Positions 29,201-42,500 of a stretch of DNA of 64,000 nucleotides are shown in pieces; position 1 is the stretch's first letter, and every line of letters starts with the position of its first letter. The notes under the pieces are model-generated. The model was not told the origin of the DNA and did no database searches. It saw only the letters and a list, made by a program, of their open reading frames with translations. The stretch lies in assembly GCA_965219665.1 (NCBI GenBank), contig CBDCOD010000018.1, positions 32,777-96,776 of the forward strand. The letters are read 5' to 3'. Both the position numbers and the translations under genes were made by a program. The stretch is from CBDCOD01 sp965219665 (GTDB lineage: Bacteria; Pseudomonadota; Gammaproteobacteria; CAKMZV01).

Positions 29201-29431
29201 TACTTGCGTACTACCAAAATCCTCCGCCAAACTCAAAGCCGCTGTAGAAAGCGCGAAATTGGGCGCATCATTGACCGCATTCACCGTCAACACAAACGAC
29301 TGCATAGCAAGATTATCAACCGCACCGCCATCATCAACCGTTACCGTAACGGTTGCCACACCAAACGCATCGGCTACACCGTTAATGCTCACTGTACCGC
29401 TGCCATCAATCAACAGCGTGGCAAAGCCCAC
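26231..29431 (-). CDS. Giant cadherin-like/NHL surface protein, C-terminal portion (continuation after frameshift)
   Basis: This 1066-residue open frame directly continues the 29443-42720 gene after a small frameshift; the GTG at 29431 is only the first possible initiator and lies in the middle of a repeat (VGFATLL), so it is not a real start. It holds about six and a half cadherin-like repeats with the linker VNDAP and the acidic SSDDGD motif, then an NHL beta-propeller block (26575-27425), then one last Ig-like domain (TIVLSTENVSLSAGF). The frame ends at 26231 with an aberrant Trp/Arg-rich tail (GWRRWRRWWWL) that is the +1 reading of a glycine-rich sorting signal. Treat it as part of one gene spanning 26137-42720. 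Confidence 0.85.
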   Translation of the reverse strand: MGFATLLIDGSGTVSINGVADAFGVATVTVTVDDGGAVDNLAMQSFVLTVNAVNDAPNFALSTAALSLAEDFGSTQVTVVSSDDGDIDGVSQTLSYSLSTSHVGFAALLIDGSGTVSINGVADAFGTAIIAVTADDGGAVDSRSTQSFVLTVNAVNDAPNFTLSTAALSLAEDFGSTQVTVISSDDGDATEDQLLSYSLSSGNVGFATLLIDGSGTVSISSVADAFGVATVTVTVDDGGAVDNLAMQSFVLTVNAVNDAPNFTLSTSVLVLDEGFGLRQVSVLSSDDGDGTNQVLTYSLSTTDTGFAELSISSQTGLITINSIANQNGGATVYVIADDGGSVNSSATQALVLAVGAVNGAPNFTLSTTDLTLDEDFGSVQVTVLSSDDGDGTTQVLTYSVSVSTAALGVATADIDAVSGALTITSVPNAFGVVTVTVTVDDGAEFNSQSEQSIRLTVNSVNDAPRFTLSTSALIVDEGFVSAQVSVASSDDGDLGVVQSLSYSISTTDVGFATLSIDGQSGAVTLSGVAGAFGTAIITVTVDDGDAVNNRFEQTFTLTVNNINDAPTFTLSTTAISVSEDFGSVEVTVASSDDGDGGIQTLSYSLSTTNVGFATLSIDSNSGAITLSSVADGFGAATVTVTVDDGDIADNIATQVLSLTVVEIVDGLMASTSLVVYVGGLHTPEHVLVLSDGRLLVADSGNHVIYEVVSQGDGTGSATVYAGSEGASGNVNGGSASEARFSAPVGLALASDGRVLVADRDNNSIRVISADGSSVADYATDGLDAPIGLAWATDGRLFVADSGNNRIAVISADGSAVTGYATGLNNPQGISLASDGRLFVADSGNSRVAVISADGNTVSTYAGAGEGDADGSVATALFGQPQGVVIAGRTVFVADTNNDLLRVVDVSASTVSTFAGLSGSEVVLDAPVGVGVSTDGRTVFVADQNNARIVVAQTGNALPTIVLSTENVSLSAGFADFTINVSVMDEGSPLSWQVTVEDNTVLTATNNGLSIRLSSVANQTGSARLTVHAMDDLGAMVYRTIEVTVEEAAPAPEPTTGWRRWRRWWWL
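26575..27425 (-). repeat. NHL beta-propeller block 4 (C-terminal)
   Basis: Five to six NHL-type units of about 45-50 residues, with the pattern GLNNPQGISLASDGRLFVAD and then SGNSRVAVISADGNTVSTY. It closes the protein just before the last Ig-like domain and the sorting signal. Confidence 0.75.
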
Positions 29432-32400
29432 ATGGCTCGGTGCTAATGTCTATAGGTGAGTGTTTGGGTCGTGTCATCGCCATCAACGCTACTGATTACC
29501 GTTACTTGCGTACTACCAAAATCCTCCGCCAAACTCAAAGCTGCTGTAGAAAGCGTGAAACTGGGCGCATCATTGACCGCATTCACCGTCAACACAAACG
29601 ACTGTGTACTACGACTATCTACCGCACCGCCATCGTCAGCCGTTACCGTAATAATCGCCGTACCAAAAGCATCGGCTACACCGTTTATGCTCACCGTACC
29701 GCTGCCATCAATCAACAGCGTGGCAAAGCCAACATTCTCGGTGCTAATGCTATAGGTGAGTGTTTGGCTCGTACCATCACCATCATCACTACTAACTACC
29801 GTTACTTGCGTACTACCAAAATCCTCCGCCAAACTCAAAGCAGCTGTAGAAAGCGTGAAACTGGGCGCATCATTGACCGCATTCACCGTCAACACAAACG
29901 ACTGCATAGCAAGATTATCAACCGCACCGCGATCATCAACCGTTACCGTAACTGTTGCCACACCAAAGGCATCAGCAACGCTACTGATGCTCACCGTGCC
30001 GCTGCCATCAACAGACAGCGTGGCAAAACCAACAGCAATTGTGCTAATGCTATAGGTAAGTGTTTGGGTCGTGCCATCACCATCAGCACTACTAACTATC
30101 GTAATGGCTTGGGTGGTAGCAAAATCTTCATCTAAGACCACAGCAGCGGCAGATAGGGCGAAACTGGGCGCATCATTCACACTATTGACCGTCAACACAA
30201 AAGACTGCGTACTACGGCTATCTACTGCACCGCGATCATCAGCCACGACATACACCGTAGCCACACCAAAGGCATCAGCAACACTCGTCAAACTCAACGC
30301 ACCAGAATTTGCATCAATTGACAATGTAGCAAAACCAACATCGGTCGTGCTAATGCTATAACTCAGCGGTTGGCTCGTACCATCGCCATCATCACTACTA
30401 ACAATCGTAATGGCTTCGGTGGTAGCAAAATCTTCATCTAAGATCACAGCAGTCGTAGAAAGCGTGAAAATCGGCGCATCATTCACCGACTGCACCGTAA
30501 CCACTACTGTTTGCACCGCCGTGTTAGCCGTAGCAGAAGAATCATCAACCGTTACCATAACCGTTGCAACACCAAAAGCATTGTCCACACTGGTGAGCGT
30601 AACCTCTCCAGAATTGCTATCAATAGAGAGCGTTGCAAAGCCCAAATCGGTCGTGCTAATGCTATAGGACAGTATTTGAGCAATAAACGCATCGCCATCA
30701 TCGCTACTGCTTACCGTTACTTGCGTACTACCAAAATCCTCCGCCAAACTCAATGCCGTTGCAGACAGAACGAAACTGGGCACTTCATTCACCGCGTTCA
30801 CTACCACACGTACTGCCTGTGTAAATTGACTATCAAAAGCAGCACCATCATCCACCGTTACTGTAATCGTTGCCGCGCCAAAGGCATCAGCCACACTCGT
30901 AATGGTCAACGTACCAGAATCCGCGTCAATAGTAAGCAACGCAAAACCCGTATCTGTGCTGCTCACGCTATACGTCAATACCTGTGTCGTACCATCACCA
31001 TCATCACTGCTCACCACCGTTATTTGCGTGGTAGCAAAATCCTCATCTAAGGTCAAAGCAGTCGTAGAAAGCGTGAAATTAGGCGCACCATTAACCGCAC
31101 CAACCGATAAAACCAGCGCACGGGTTGCACTGCTATTGACACTACCACCATCATCTGCCGTTACATACACCGTAGCGCCACCGCTTTGATTGAGAATACT
31201 ACTAATAGTAATCTCGCCGGTTTGACTACTAATGGAAAGACGCGCAAAGTTAGTAATGCTCGTATTGAGACTATAGATTAAAGCTTGCGTAACACCATCA
31301 ACATCACCATCATTGGCATCTGTTATCGTAACCGTAACTGTGGCAAAATTCTCATCCAAAGCCAAATTACTGGTAGAGAGCGTAAATACTGGGGCATCAT
31401 TCACCGCATTTACTACTATAGCCAGCACTTGGGTAGATAGACCATTCACTGCACTGCTATCATTCACCGTAACAGTAATCGTAGCAACACCAAAGCCATT
31501 GGCTACACTCGCAATAGTTATCGTTCCTGATTGGGTACTAATGGATAGGGTGGCAAAACTAACAGCAGTCGTGCTAATGCTATAGCTCAGCGGTTGGCTC
31601 GTACTATCGCCATCATCGCTACTGGCTACCGTTACTTGCGTACTACCAAAATCCTCCGCCAAACTCAAAGCAGTTGTAGAAAGCGCGAAACTGGGCGCAT
31701 CATTGACCGCATTCACCGTCAGCGTGAACGACTGCGTACTACGACTATCTACCACACCGCCATCGTCAGCCACCACATATACAGTCGCTACGCCAAAAGC
31801 ATCTGCCACACTGCTAATGCTCACCGTACCACTGCCATCAAAAGACAGCATGGCAAAACCGACATGGCTCGTACTCAGGCTATAACTCACAGTTTGGGTA
31901 ACACCATCAATATCACCATCAGCAATACTGGCTACGCTAATGGCTTGGGTGGTAGCAAAATCCTCATCCAAAACCACAGCAGCGGCAGATAGGGCGAAAT
32001 TGGGCGCATCATTCACCGCATTCACCGTCAACACAAACGACTGTGTACTACGACTATCTACCGCACCACCATCATCAGCCACCACATATACAGTCGCTAT
32101 GCCAAAACCATCTGCCACACTGCTAATGCTCACCGTACCGCTACCATCAATCAACAGCGTGGCAAAGCCGACATGGCTCGTACTCAGGCTATAACTCAGC
32201 GATTGGCTCGTACCATCGCCATCATCGCTACTGGCTACCGTTACTTGCGTACTACCAAAATCCTCATCCACAACCAATGCAGTAGTGGACAGCGCGAAAT
32301 TGGGCGCATCATTGACCGCATTCACCGTCAACACAAACGACTGTGTACTACGACTATCCGTACTACCGCCATCATCAGCCACCACGTAAATCGTGGCTGT

Positions 32401-33540
32401 GCCAAAAGCATCTGCCACACTGCTAATGCTCACCGTACCGCTACCATCAATCAACAGCGTGGCAAAACCAACATGGCTCGTACTCAGGCTATAACTCAGC
32501 GATTGGCTCGTACCATCGCCATCATCGCTACTGGCTACCGTTACTTGCGTACTACCAAAATCCTCATCCAAAACCACAGCAGCGGTAGAAAGCGCGAAAT
32601 TGGGCGCATCATTGACCGCATTCACCGTCAACACAAACGACTGCGTACTACGACTATCCGTACTACCGCCATCATCAGCCACCACATATACAGTCGCTAC
32701 GCCAAAACCATCTGCCACACTGCTAATGCTCACCGTACCACTACCATCAATCAACAGCGTGGCAAAACCGACATGGCTCGTACTCAGGCTATAACTCAGC
32801 GATTGGCTCGTACCATCGCCATCATCGCTACTAACTACCGTTACTTGCGTACTACCAAAATCCTCCGCCAAACTCAAAGCCGCTGTAGAAAGCGCGAAAT
32901 TGGGCGCATCATTCACATTATTAACCGTCAGCGTGAACGACTGCGTACTACGACTATCTACCGCACCGCCATCGTCAGCCACCACATACACCGTCGCCAC
33001 TCCAAAACCATCTGCCACACTGCTAATACTCACCGTACCACTGTCATCAACAGACAGCGTGGCAAAACCGACATGGCTCGTACTCAGGCTATAACTCAAA
33101 GTTTGAGTAGCACCATCAATATCACCATCAGCAATACTAACTACGCTAATGGCTTGGGTGGTAGCAAAATCCTCATCTAAGACCACAGCAGCGGCAGATA
33201 GGGCGAAACTGGGCGCATCATTCACCGCATTCACCGTCAACACAAACGACTGCGTACTACGACTATCTACCGCACCGCCATCATCAGCCACTACATAAAT
33301 CGTAGCTGTACCAAAAGCTTCTGCCACACTGCTAATGCTCACCGTACCGCTACCATCAATCGACAGCGAGGCAAAACCAACAGCAGTCGTACTAATGCTA
33401 TAGGTCAGCGATTGGCTCGTACCATCGCCATCATCGCTACTGGCTACCGTTACTTGCGTACTACCAAAATCCTCATCCACAACCAATGCAGTAGTGGACA
33501 GCGCGAAATTCGGCGCGTCATTGATATTATTCACCGTCAA
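28650..33540 (-). repeat. Homogenised ~300-bp tandem repeat array inside the giant gene
   Basis: Adjacent units repeat at a period of almost exactly 300 bp. For example, the plus-strand string GCGATTGGCTCGTACCATCG recurs near 32199, 32499 and 32799, and again near 33410 and, far away, 38763. Units in this stretch are nearly identical over long runs, while repeats elsewhere in the gene differ at many positions. This marks recent unequal crossing-over or gene conversion, and also makes the stretch error-prone in assembly. The frameshift near 29440-29455 lies within it. Confidence 0.85.
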
Positions 33541-36500
33541 TACAAACGACTGTGTAGAAAGAGTATCGACTAAACCATCATCAGTTAGCGTAACCACCAC
33601 TGTCGCGACACCAAAACCATTAGCCACACTACTAATACTCACTGTACCACTGCCATCAACAGACAGCGTGGCAAAACCGACATGGCTCGTACTCAGACTA
33701 TAGAGCAGCGGTTGGCTAACACCATCATCATCGCCATCATCACTGCTGGCTACGGTAATGGTTTGGGTGGTAGTAAAATCCTCATCCAAAACCACAGCGG
33801 CTGTAGAAAGCGTGAAAATCGGCGCGTCATTGACGTTATTGACCGTTAACACAAACGACTGCGTAGAAAAATTATTCGCCGCTCTGCTATCATCAGCGAC
33901 CACATACACCGTCGCCACTCCAAAACCATCTACTACACTATCAATCGTAACCACGCCTGATTGGGCATCAATGGATAAGGTAGCAAAACCAACATTTTCG
34001 GTGCTAATACTATAGCTTAACACCTGCGCAGTCGCCAAATCATCGCCATCGTTGCTATCCGTTACCGTAACCGATATACGACCAAACTCCTCATCCACAA
34101 CCAGCGTTGCTGCGGACAGATTAAACTCTGGCGGATCATTAACAGACACAACCGTTAACACAAACGACTGCGTAGAAAGATTATTCACCGCACTGCTATC
34201 ATCAGCGACCACATACACCGTCGCCACTCCAAAACTATTCTCCACACTACTAATACTCACAGTACCACTGCCATCAACACTCAGCGTGGCAAAGCCGACG
34301 TCACTGGTACTGATACTATAGGTTAGTGTTTGCGAAGTGCCATCACCATTATTACTGCTGGCTACCGTAACCGATACACTACTAAAATCCTCCTCTAACT
34401 TCAGCGCCGCTGCAGATAACGTAAAAATTGGTGGATCATTGATGTTGTGCACAGTAAGAACGAAGGACTGGGTAGAGAAGCTATTAACGTCCGCACCTTC
34501 ATCCGCTACCACATGCACCGTAGCCACCCCGAATTGCCCTGTAATACTGCTGATGGCTACTAAGCCTGTGTTCGGATCAATAGAAATGTCAGCAAAATCC
34601 ACGTCCGAAACGCTATAAGTAAGCACTTGGGTAACTGTCACATCATTATCATCACTATCAGTTACCATCACGTTGACTATAGAAGAGAAATCTTCATCTA
34701 AGGTAACTGCTGTAGTAGATAGGCTAAAACTCGGCGCACTGTTTACATATTCAAAGCGCACAGTCAAAACAGTGGTCGCTGTTCCAACATCATCGCTTGC
34801 TTGGATAATAAGCGTATGCTCATCTATTTGTAGCCCACTTGGAACTGCTGCTAACGTGATAGCACCCGATTGAGGGTCCATTGTAAATAGACCATCTGCA
34901 TTACCATCAATGATGCTATAACTTGCATTGCCATCTGGATCATATAACACTTGCTGCACTAAAGCAGATGCAAATACCTGTGCCCCAACGACTTGCTCAG
35001 CCACTGATAATTCTGAAGGAATTTCATTCAGCACTGCTTCCTCTATCAAACGAATACGATGATTGTTAGTATCTGCCACAAACACCCGCCCATCGGTTGA
35101 AATAGCAATGCCTTGTGGCAAGTTGAAACGCGCCTGTGTCGCCTCCCCATTAGCAAAGCGCACCGTAGGTCCCTGGAATTGAGTAGGACCACCGCCAGCA
35201 TAGGTAGATATGGTCTGGCCACTGGAGTCAATCACCCGCACCCTATGTGAATATGGGTCTGCAATAAACAAGCGACCATCCGCAGCTACCGCAAGACCAT
35301 GCGACTCATTACTATCAGAAACACCGCGGGCGAAAGGAAATGTTGCATCAGTAACAGCACCATCTACTACGCTAGTGCTGCTAAATTCAGGCCTACCTGC
35401 ATACAAAGAGACTACGCCCGCAGCAAAATCAAGTTTGCGTATCGCATGATTAAAAGCATCAGCTATAAACAGGACATCGTTGCCCATGAACGCCATAGCA
35501 CGCGGATTATCGTACAGTGCGCTTCCAATAGTGCCGTCGCGATAGTCATTGCCGAAACCCGAAAGATGGCGTATACTATTACCTTCAAGAAGCAATAAGC
35601 GACTTAGACCATTCTCTGTCATCACTATACGCCCATCAGGGGCAAGTGCTAGGCCGTCTATTCCATGAAAGGCTGTGCCCAAGAGTGTCCCATCGTTCGG
35701 GGTGCCACCAGCAACCCTAAAGCCCGTACCGGCATAGTTGTCCACCCTGCTACCATCTGCACTAATCACGCGAATACGAACGGCGCCATTATCACTTACC
35801 AGAACCCGACCATCTGTGGTAACAGCAAGATTACGTGGGTTTACAAATTGTGCATCGGCAACAAGTCCATTCACAGAACCAGATACACCACTACCCGCAT
35901 AATTAGATACATTTAGCCCATCTGCACTAATCACACGAATACGACGGTTATTTGCATCTGCCACAAACAAGCGTCCATCAGGGGCAAATGCCACGTCTGT
36001 TGGGCTACGGAAAGAGGCAATAGCGGCACTGCCATTAGCTGACCCCGCAATCCCGCTGCCCGCATACGTGCTAACATCTCTTTGTATAACTTTCACTGCC
36101 TGCGGTGGATCATTATCTACCGCAAGCACCTTGAGCACAAAAGCTTGGGTGGATTGGTTACTCGTATCAGAGGAGTCATCAACAGTTACCGTAATCGTTG
36201 CCGTCCCAAAAGCATCAGCAATGCTGGTAAGTGTTATGGTGCCCGATAATGAGTTAATAGTAAGATGTACAAAGCCGATATTAGTAGTGCTGATACTATA
36301 GGTTAGCGTCTGTGCCACTGCTGCATCACCATCATCAGCATTCACTGCGAATACGGCAGCATTAGTGATGAAGTCCTCACTGAGAGTGATAGCACTGGTA
36401 GATAGTTCAAATGTAGGCGTGCTATTGACACTATTTACAACCAGAGTGAACACTTGCGTAGAAAGACCATTCGCATTATCATCAGCTGTAATAGTAATGG

Positions 36501-39500
36501 TTGCCATACCAAACAAATCTGCCACACTACTAAGCGCTACTGCGCCCGTTAAGGAACTGATAGCAAGTGTGGCAAAACCGACATCACTCGTGCTAATAGC
36601 ATAGGTAATCACGGAGGTTGCATTATCAACATCACTAATACTTGTCACGCGCACCTCGGTACTGATACCAAATCCTTCATCCAAGGTCAGCGCATTAGTA
36701 GATAGCGTGAACACGGGCACATCATTCACCGCTGCTACTACAATACTGAAAATTTGCGTAGAGCGATTGTTACTCAAGCCGCCGTCATCGACGACCACCG
36801 TAATCGTTTGTGTGCTACCTGATGCATCCTGCACACTAGTAACCACTACCAAGCCAGAAGTTGAGCCAATACTGAGCGTTGCGAAACCAATATTTGTTGT
36901 GCTAATACTATAAACGAGCGTCTGCACAACACCTACATCACCATCGCTACTATTGATAACAGCAACCTGTGTGCTACCAAAGTCTTCCGCTAAAGCAAGA
37001 CTATTTACACTCAATGTGAACATAGGCGAGTAGTTGTTGAGCGGTTCAAAGCCAATGTGAAGTGTCGTAGAAGCAGATAACACCCCATCATCAGCAGTAA
37101 CCGTCAATACTTGGGTGCTTGCCTGTGCCTGTTGCGGTATAGTTGCTAAGGTTATACTACCACTAGTCCCAATTGCAAATAAGCCATCTGCATTACCGGC
37201 TGTAATCGCGTAACTCAATGTGCTGTTATCTACATCCGTAAATAATGCTTGAATAGTAGCCACATCAACCACAAGCGCTCCTACTACTTGCTGAGCAGAA
37301 CTTAGTCGGACAGTAGCACTTGAGAGCGCAATGGGCGCATCGTTAAGAGGGGAAATAGCAAAGACAAGCAATTGTGTGGACTGGCTATTAACCACAGCGC
37401 CATCATCGGCTATCACTGTAACACTAACTGTGCCAAAAGCATTTGAGCTACTTACTAATGTAATCGTGCCCGACTGCGCATCAATTGATAAGCTAGCAAC
37501 ACCTACGTTTGTTGAACTCAAGCTGTACACTATCGTTTGACCTATGCCATCAGCATCGCTGCTGCTTACAAAAACCTGCACACTGCCAAAATCTTCATCC
37601 AATGTCAGCGCCGTTGTGGACAGGGTAAAAATTGGCGCATCATTCACACTATGTACCGTCAACACAAACGATTGGGTGGACAGATTATTCACCTCGCTGC
37701 TATCATCAGCCACCACATACACTGTAGCCGTACCAAAAGCATCTGCAACACTGGTCAAGGTCACAGTACCAGAATTTATATCAATTGACAGTGTAGCAAA
37801 ACCAACATCGGTGGTACTGATACTATAGGTTAGTGTTTGCGAAGTGCCATCACCATCTGTGCTGCTGCTAATCTGCACTTGCGCAGTGCCAAAATCCTCA
37901 TCTAATGTCAGTGCCGTTGTAGATAGCATAAACAGAGGCGGATCATTCACGCCCACATCATCAACTGCACGGACTGTCAGCGTAAATGGTTGCGTTGACA
38001 TGCTATTGGTAGCAGAAGCATCATCCACTACTACAAAAAAAGTTACTACACCAAAGGCGTCAGCCACACTAGTTAGCGTGACAGTACCTGATTGCGCATC
38101 AATGGATACACCAACTAAATTGGTATTGGTTGGGCTAATACTGTAGGTCAGCACCTGATTGGCAGTTAAGTCCCCATCATCACTGGATAATACGACAACT
38201 TGTACACTGCTACTAAAATCCTCATCTACGCTGATCGCTGTGGTGGATAGCGTAAAACTGGGCTGTCCATTTCTTTCTATAGCACGCACGGTGAATAACT
38301 GCGTAGAGATGCTGTTGACTGCGGCACCATCGTCTGCTGTTATTGTCACTGTAGCTATCCCAAAGGCATCTAACACGCTAGTAAGCGTTACCCTACCACT
38401 GCTACCATCAAGCAAGAGCGTAGCAAAGCCCACATCAGTGGTACTGATACTATAACTGAGTGTTTGAGTAGTGCCATCGCCATCATCACTGCTTATTACA
38501 ACTACTGCTGTGGTCGCAAAATTTTCGTCCAAAATGAGCGCATCACTGCTCAGTACAAAACGAGGGGCATCGTTGACACTGTTTGCCTTTAGGGTAAAGA
38601 CCTGCGTGGCGTTATTGTTGGTTGCAGAGGAATCATCAACGGTTACCGTAATCGTTGCCACACCAAAGGCATTATCTACACTAGTGATTGTTAGCGTGCC
38701 GGACTGGGAATCAATGACGAGGGTAGCAAAACCAAGGGTGCTGCTGCTAATGCTATAACTCAGCGATTGGCTCGTACCATCGCCATCATCGCTACTGGCT
38801 ACCGTTACTTGCGTACTACCAAAATCCTCTGCCAAACTCAAAGCAGCTGTAGAAAGTGCGAAATTGGGCGCATCATTCACATTATTAACCGTCAGCGTGA
38901 ACGACTGCGTACTACGACTATCTATCGCACCGCCATCGTCAGCAATGACATGAATAGTTGCTTGTCCAAAGGCATTGGCAACACTGTTAATGGTTACTGC
39001 CCCAGATTGGGTATTGATAGTTAGTGTAGCAAAGCCTACGTTAGTGGTACTGATGCTGTAGGCAAGGGTTTGTATAACGAGGTCATCGCCATCATCACTG
39101 CTGCTCACTGTTACTTGTGCGCTGCCAAAGTCTTCGTTCAGGACGACTGTATTGGTAGAGAGTGTAAAGATAGGGGGATCATTGACTGAATTAACGGTAA
39201 GGCTAACAGTTTGTGTGGCAATGTTGTTAAAATTTTCATTATCATTAACGGTCACAGTAATCGTTGCCACACCAAAGACATTATCTACACTAGTGATTGT
39301 TAGAGTGCCAGATTGGGGATCAATGGCGAGGGTAGCCAAACCAGGGTTGCTGCTGCTAATACTATAGGTTAGCGTCTGAGTGACATCCAAATCACCATCA
39401 TCACTGTTGAGAACCGTAATCTGCGCGCTGCCAAAATCCTCAATCAAACTGAGCGCAGTGTGTGATAACGTAAAACTGGGCGCATAGTTATCTAAAGGTG

Positions 39501-42500
39501 ATAACTGAATAATGATAGTAGTGGTTGTTGCGCCTCCACCATTGTCAGTAGCAACAACCAAATTATACGTAGTTGCTTGAGAAAGATCGGCTTGTAAGGC
39601 ATTAAGCGTTATGCTACCATCAGCACTATTGATAGAAAAAAGACCTTGATCATTGCCACTTTGAAAACTGTAAATTAAGCTGCTATCGCTATCAGGATTG
39701 GTGAATAAACCTAAAAAGAACGAGGCTGGAACAATTTGTGCCCCAACAAACTGCTCAGAGCCACTAAGCGAATAAGTCTGCGCACTGTCAAGCGTTTCTA
39801 TCAGACGAATAAACTGGTTTCCATTGCCTGTCGTTGCAACAAAGAGCCGACCATCCGCAGCAAGCAGTATGGGACCTGGATTTTCAATAACTGCCTCCTC
39901 TATTGGACCATTAACTAAGCCTGCTTGACCATTACCAGCGTAGGTGGAAACCATACTGCCATCCGCACTAATCACGCGAATACGATGATTACCCCCATCA
40001 GAAACAAAGAGCCGACCATCCGCAGCAAGTGCGATACCTCTAGGATTGGAGAATCTTGCAGTAGAAGTGCTGCCATCGGCAAAACCACCAACGCTACCAG
40101 AACCGGCGTAGGTGGAAACCATACTGCCATCTGCACTAATCACGCGAATACGATTATTACGCGTATCAGCAACAAAGAACCTGCCATCTGGAGCACGAAC
40201 TATCTGGCTAGGAGTGTCAAATTGTGCAGTACTTAGGCTATCACCGTCAGCAAACCCTCCAGCACTAACACCAGTTGTACCAGAACCAGCATAGGTAGAG
40301 ACCGTGCTGCCATCCGCATTGATTACACGAATGCGATGATTACCTTGGTCGGCAACGAATACCCTGCCATCAGTAGTAAGTGCAAGCCCCGCAGGCCTAT
40401 TAAATTCTGCAGTGTCCAGGCTATCGCCTTCAACAAACCCTCCTTCAAAAAAGCCTGATCCACCGCTACCAGCATAGCGAGAGATTCCGCCATTTGTGCC
40501 AAGCACGAAAATGCGATTGCTTACTGAACTAAAAAATAACCGCCCATCTGAGGCAAATTCAAGCGCTATAGGCTGGTTAGCACCGCTTGCATGCACAGAA
40601 ACGTTGCTGCCATCAGCGCTAATCACGCGAATACCGTCATTAAAAAAGTCAGCAAAAAACAAGCGGCCATCATCATGCAAAGCCAAACCAAAAACATTAC
40701 TGATACTCGCCTGCAGGGCAGGTCCGTTAGCCGTTCCTATGGAACCTGTTCCTATATACGTACTCACTACTCTGGATACATTTACATTACGTATGATGGG
40801 ATCTGGAACGGACGATACCGTGAGTGTCAAAAGGTTTTCGGCACGGTTATGAACTGAAGCACCATCATTAACCGTTACCGTAATCGTTGCCACACCAAAG
40901 GCATTATCTACACTGGTGATTGTTAGAGTACCGGATTGGGGATCAATGGCGAGGGTAGCAAAACCAAGGTTGCTGCTGCTAATACTATAGGTGAGCGTTT
41001 GCGTGACATCCGAATCACCGTCTGCACTATCAACTACCGCAATTTGCGCAGTACCAAAGTCTTCTGCCAATGTCAAGGCAGTGGTGGACAATGTGAACGA
41101 TGGTGGGTAATTGTCTGGCTCTTGTAAACGAACAACGACTGTAGCAGTAGCAGCACCATCATCATCTGCTGCTTCAAGGGTTAACGTATATGTGCTCCCT
41201 GCGAATTGAACTGATGGAGTTAGCCCAAGTGTAAGCACACCCGTTAAGCTATCAATAACAAATAAAGTACTAGTGCCATCGGAGCTATTACCAGCGATTA
41301 TGCTGTAGGTCAGTGTGTCACCATCCACTTCCTGAAAGAGGCTTTGAACGCTATCTGCACCCAGCAACTCTTCTCCTGCCTCCTGCACAACCACACTGAC
41401 TGGATCAAGCACTACTGGTTGTGGCGCAGTTCGCGCTATCACACGAACAGAATCGTTGAAGAAATCTGTTACCAGTACGCGCCCATCACTTGTAATTGCC
41501 ACGTCCCTAGGCCGATTAAATCGCGCTGTACTCGCAAGACCGTCTCTTGAGCCCGAAGCGCCAGAACCTGCATAAACGGAAACTGTGCTACCATCCGCAC
41601 TAATAACCCGTATATGCTGATAATCCAAATCTGTTACAAACAGCCGACCATCTGGCGCTAAAGCCAAGCCTGCAATACTAGCAAAAACTGCATCAGATGC
41701 AGCACTATCTACTAGTTCATCTACTGGAATAATACCAGATGATGACTGAGCACTAACACCAGCATAGAGAGAGACTGTGCTACCATCTGCACTAATCACG
41801 CGAATGACACGCCTGCCACTATCAGCAACAAACAGCCGCCCATCTGGCGCTAAAGCCATATCTGTAGGGTTAACAAAAACACTGCCATCCGTAGAGCCCG
41901 CATAGGTAGAGATCGTGCTACCGTCCGCACTAATCACGAGAATACGATGATTAAATGTATCAGCGACAAAAACGCGCCCGTCCGGTGCAACCGCTATACC
42001 TTCGGGACCATTAAGTCCAACGTTGCCAAAATACGTAGTAATCGAACTGCCGTTATTGTCAACTACGGAAAAGATATCTGTATTAGCGTTAGCAACGAAT
42101 AGGCGTCCATCGGTTGAAAGTCCTATTCTAGCCGGCGTTTCAAAATCACCACTGGCGGCATTGGTATATCGTACAAGAGCGCCCACACCATCACTTACAT
42201 ACAATTGATCACTCACAAAACCAGATACAAACACCCGCCCATCTGGTGCAACGGCAATCCCAAAAGGTCCAGTGGTAAATGGAAAACTATGAAAGGTGCC
42301 CACAATCAATTGATCTGCCTGCATGGGTGGGTCGGGCACTGCAAGGACTGTAATACGAACAGATTGAGTGGTTTGATGACCTGAAGAGTCAGCGAGCGTT
42401 ACCGTAACTGTGGCGGGACCGCCAAAGGCATCTTGCAAACTGGTGATGGTTAAGGTGCCCGTTTGCGGATCAATGGATAACTCTGCAAAGGAGGTGCTCA

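Noticed and set aside
28898..33180. Long plus-strand open frames opposite the giant gene, some with repeated NTNDCV or RYLRTTKI motifs.
   Set aside because: They are the antisense reading of the repeat array; their repeats follow the 300-bp period of the minus-strand gene and have no ribosome sites or signal peptides.
28650..33540. Regular 300-bp repeats resembling a CRISPR or satellite array.
   Set aside because: The units are fully coding with no short repeats and unique spacers between them.
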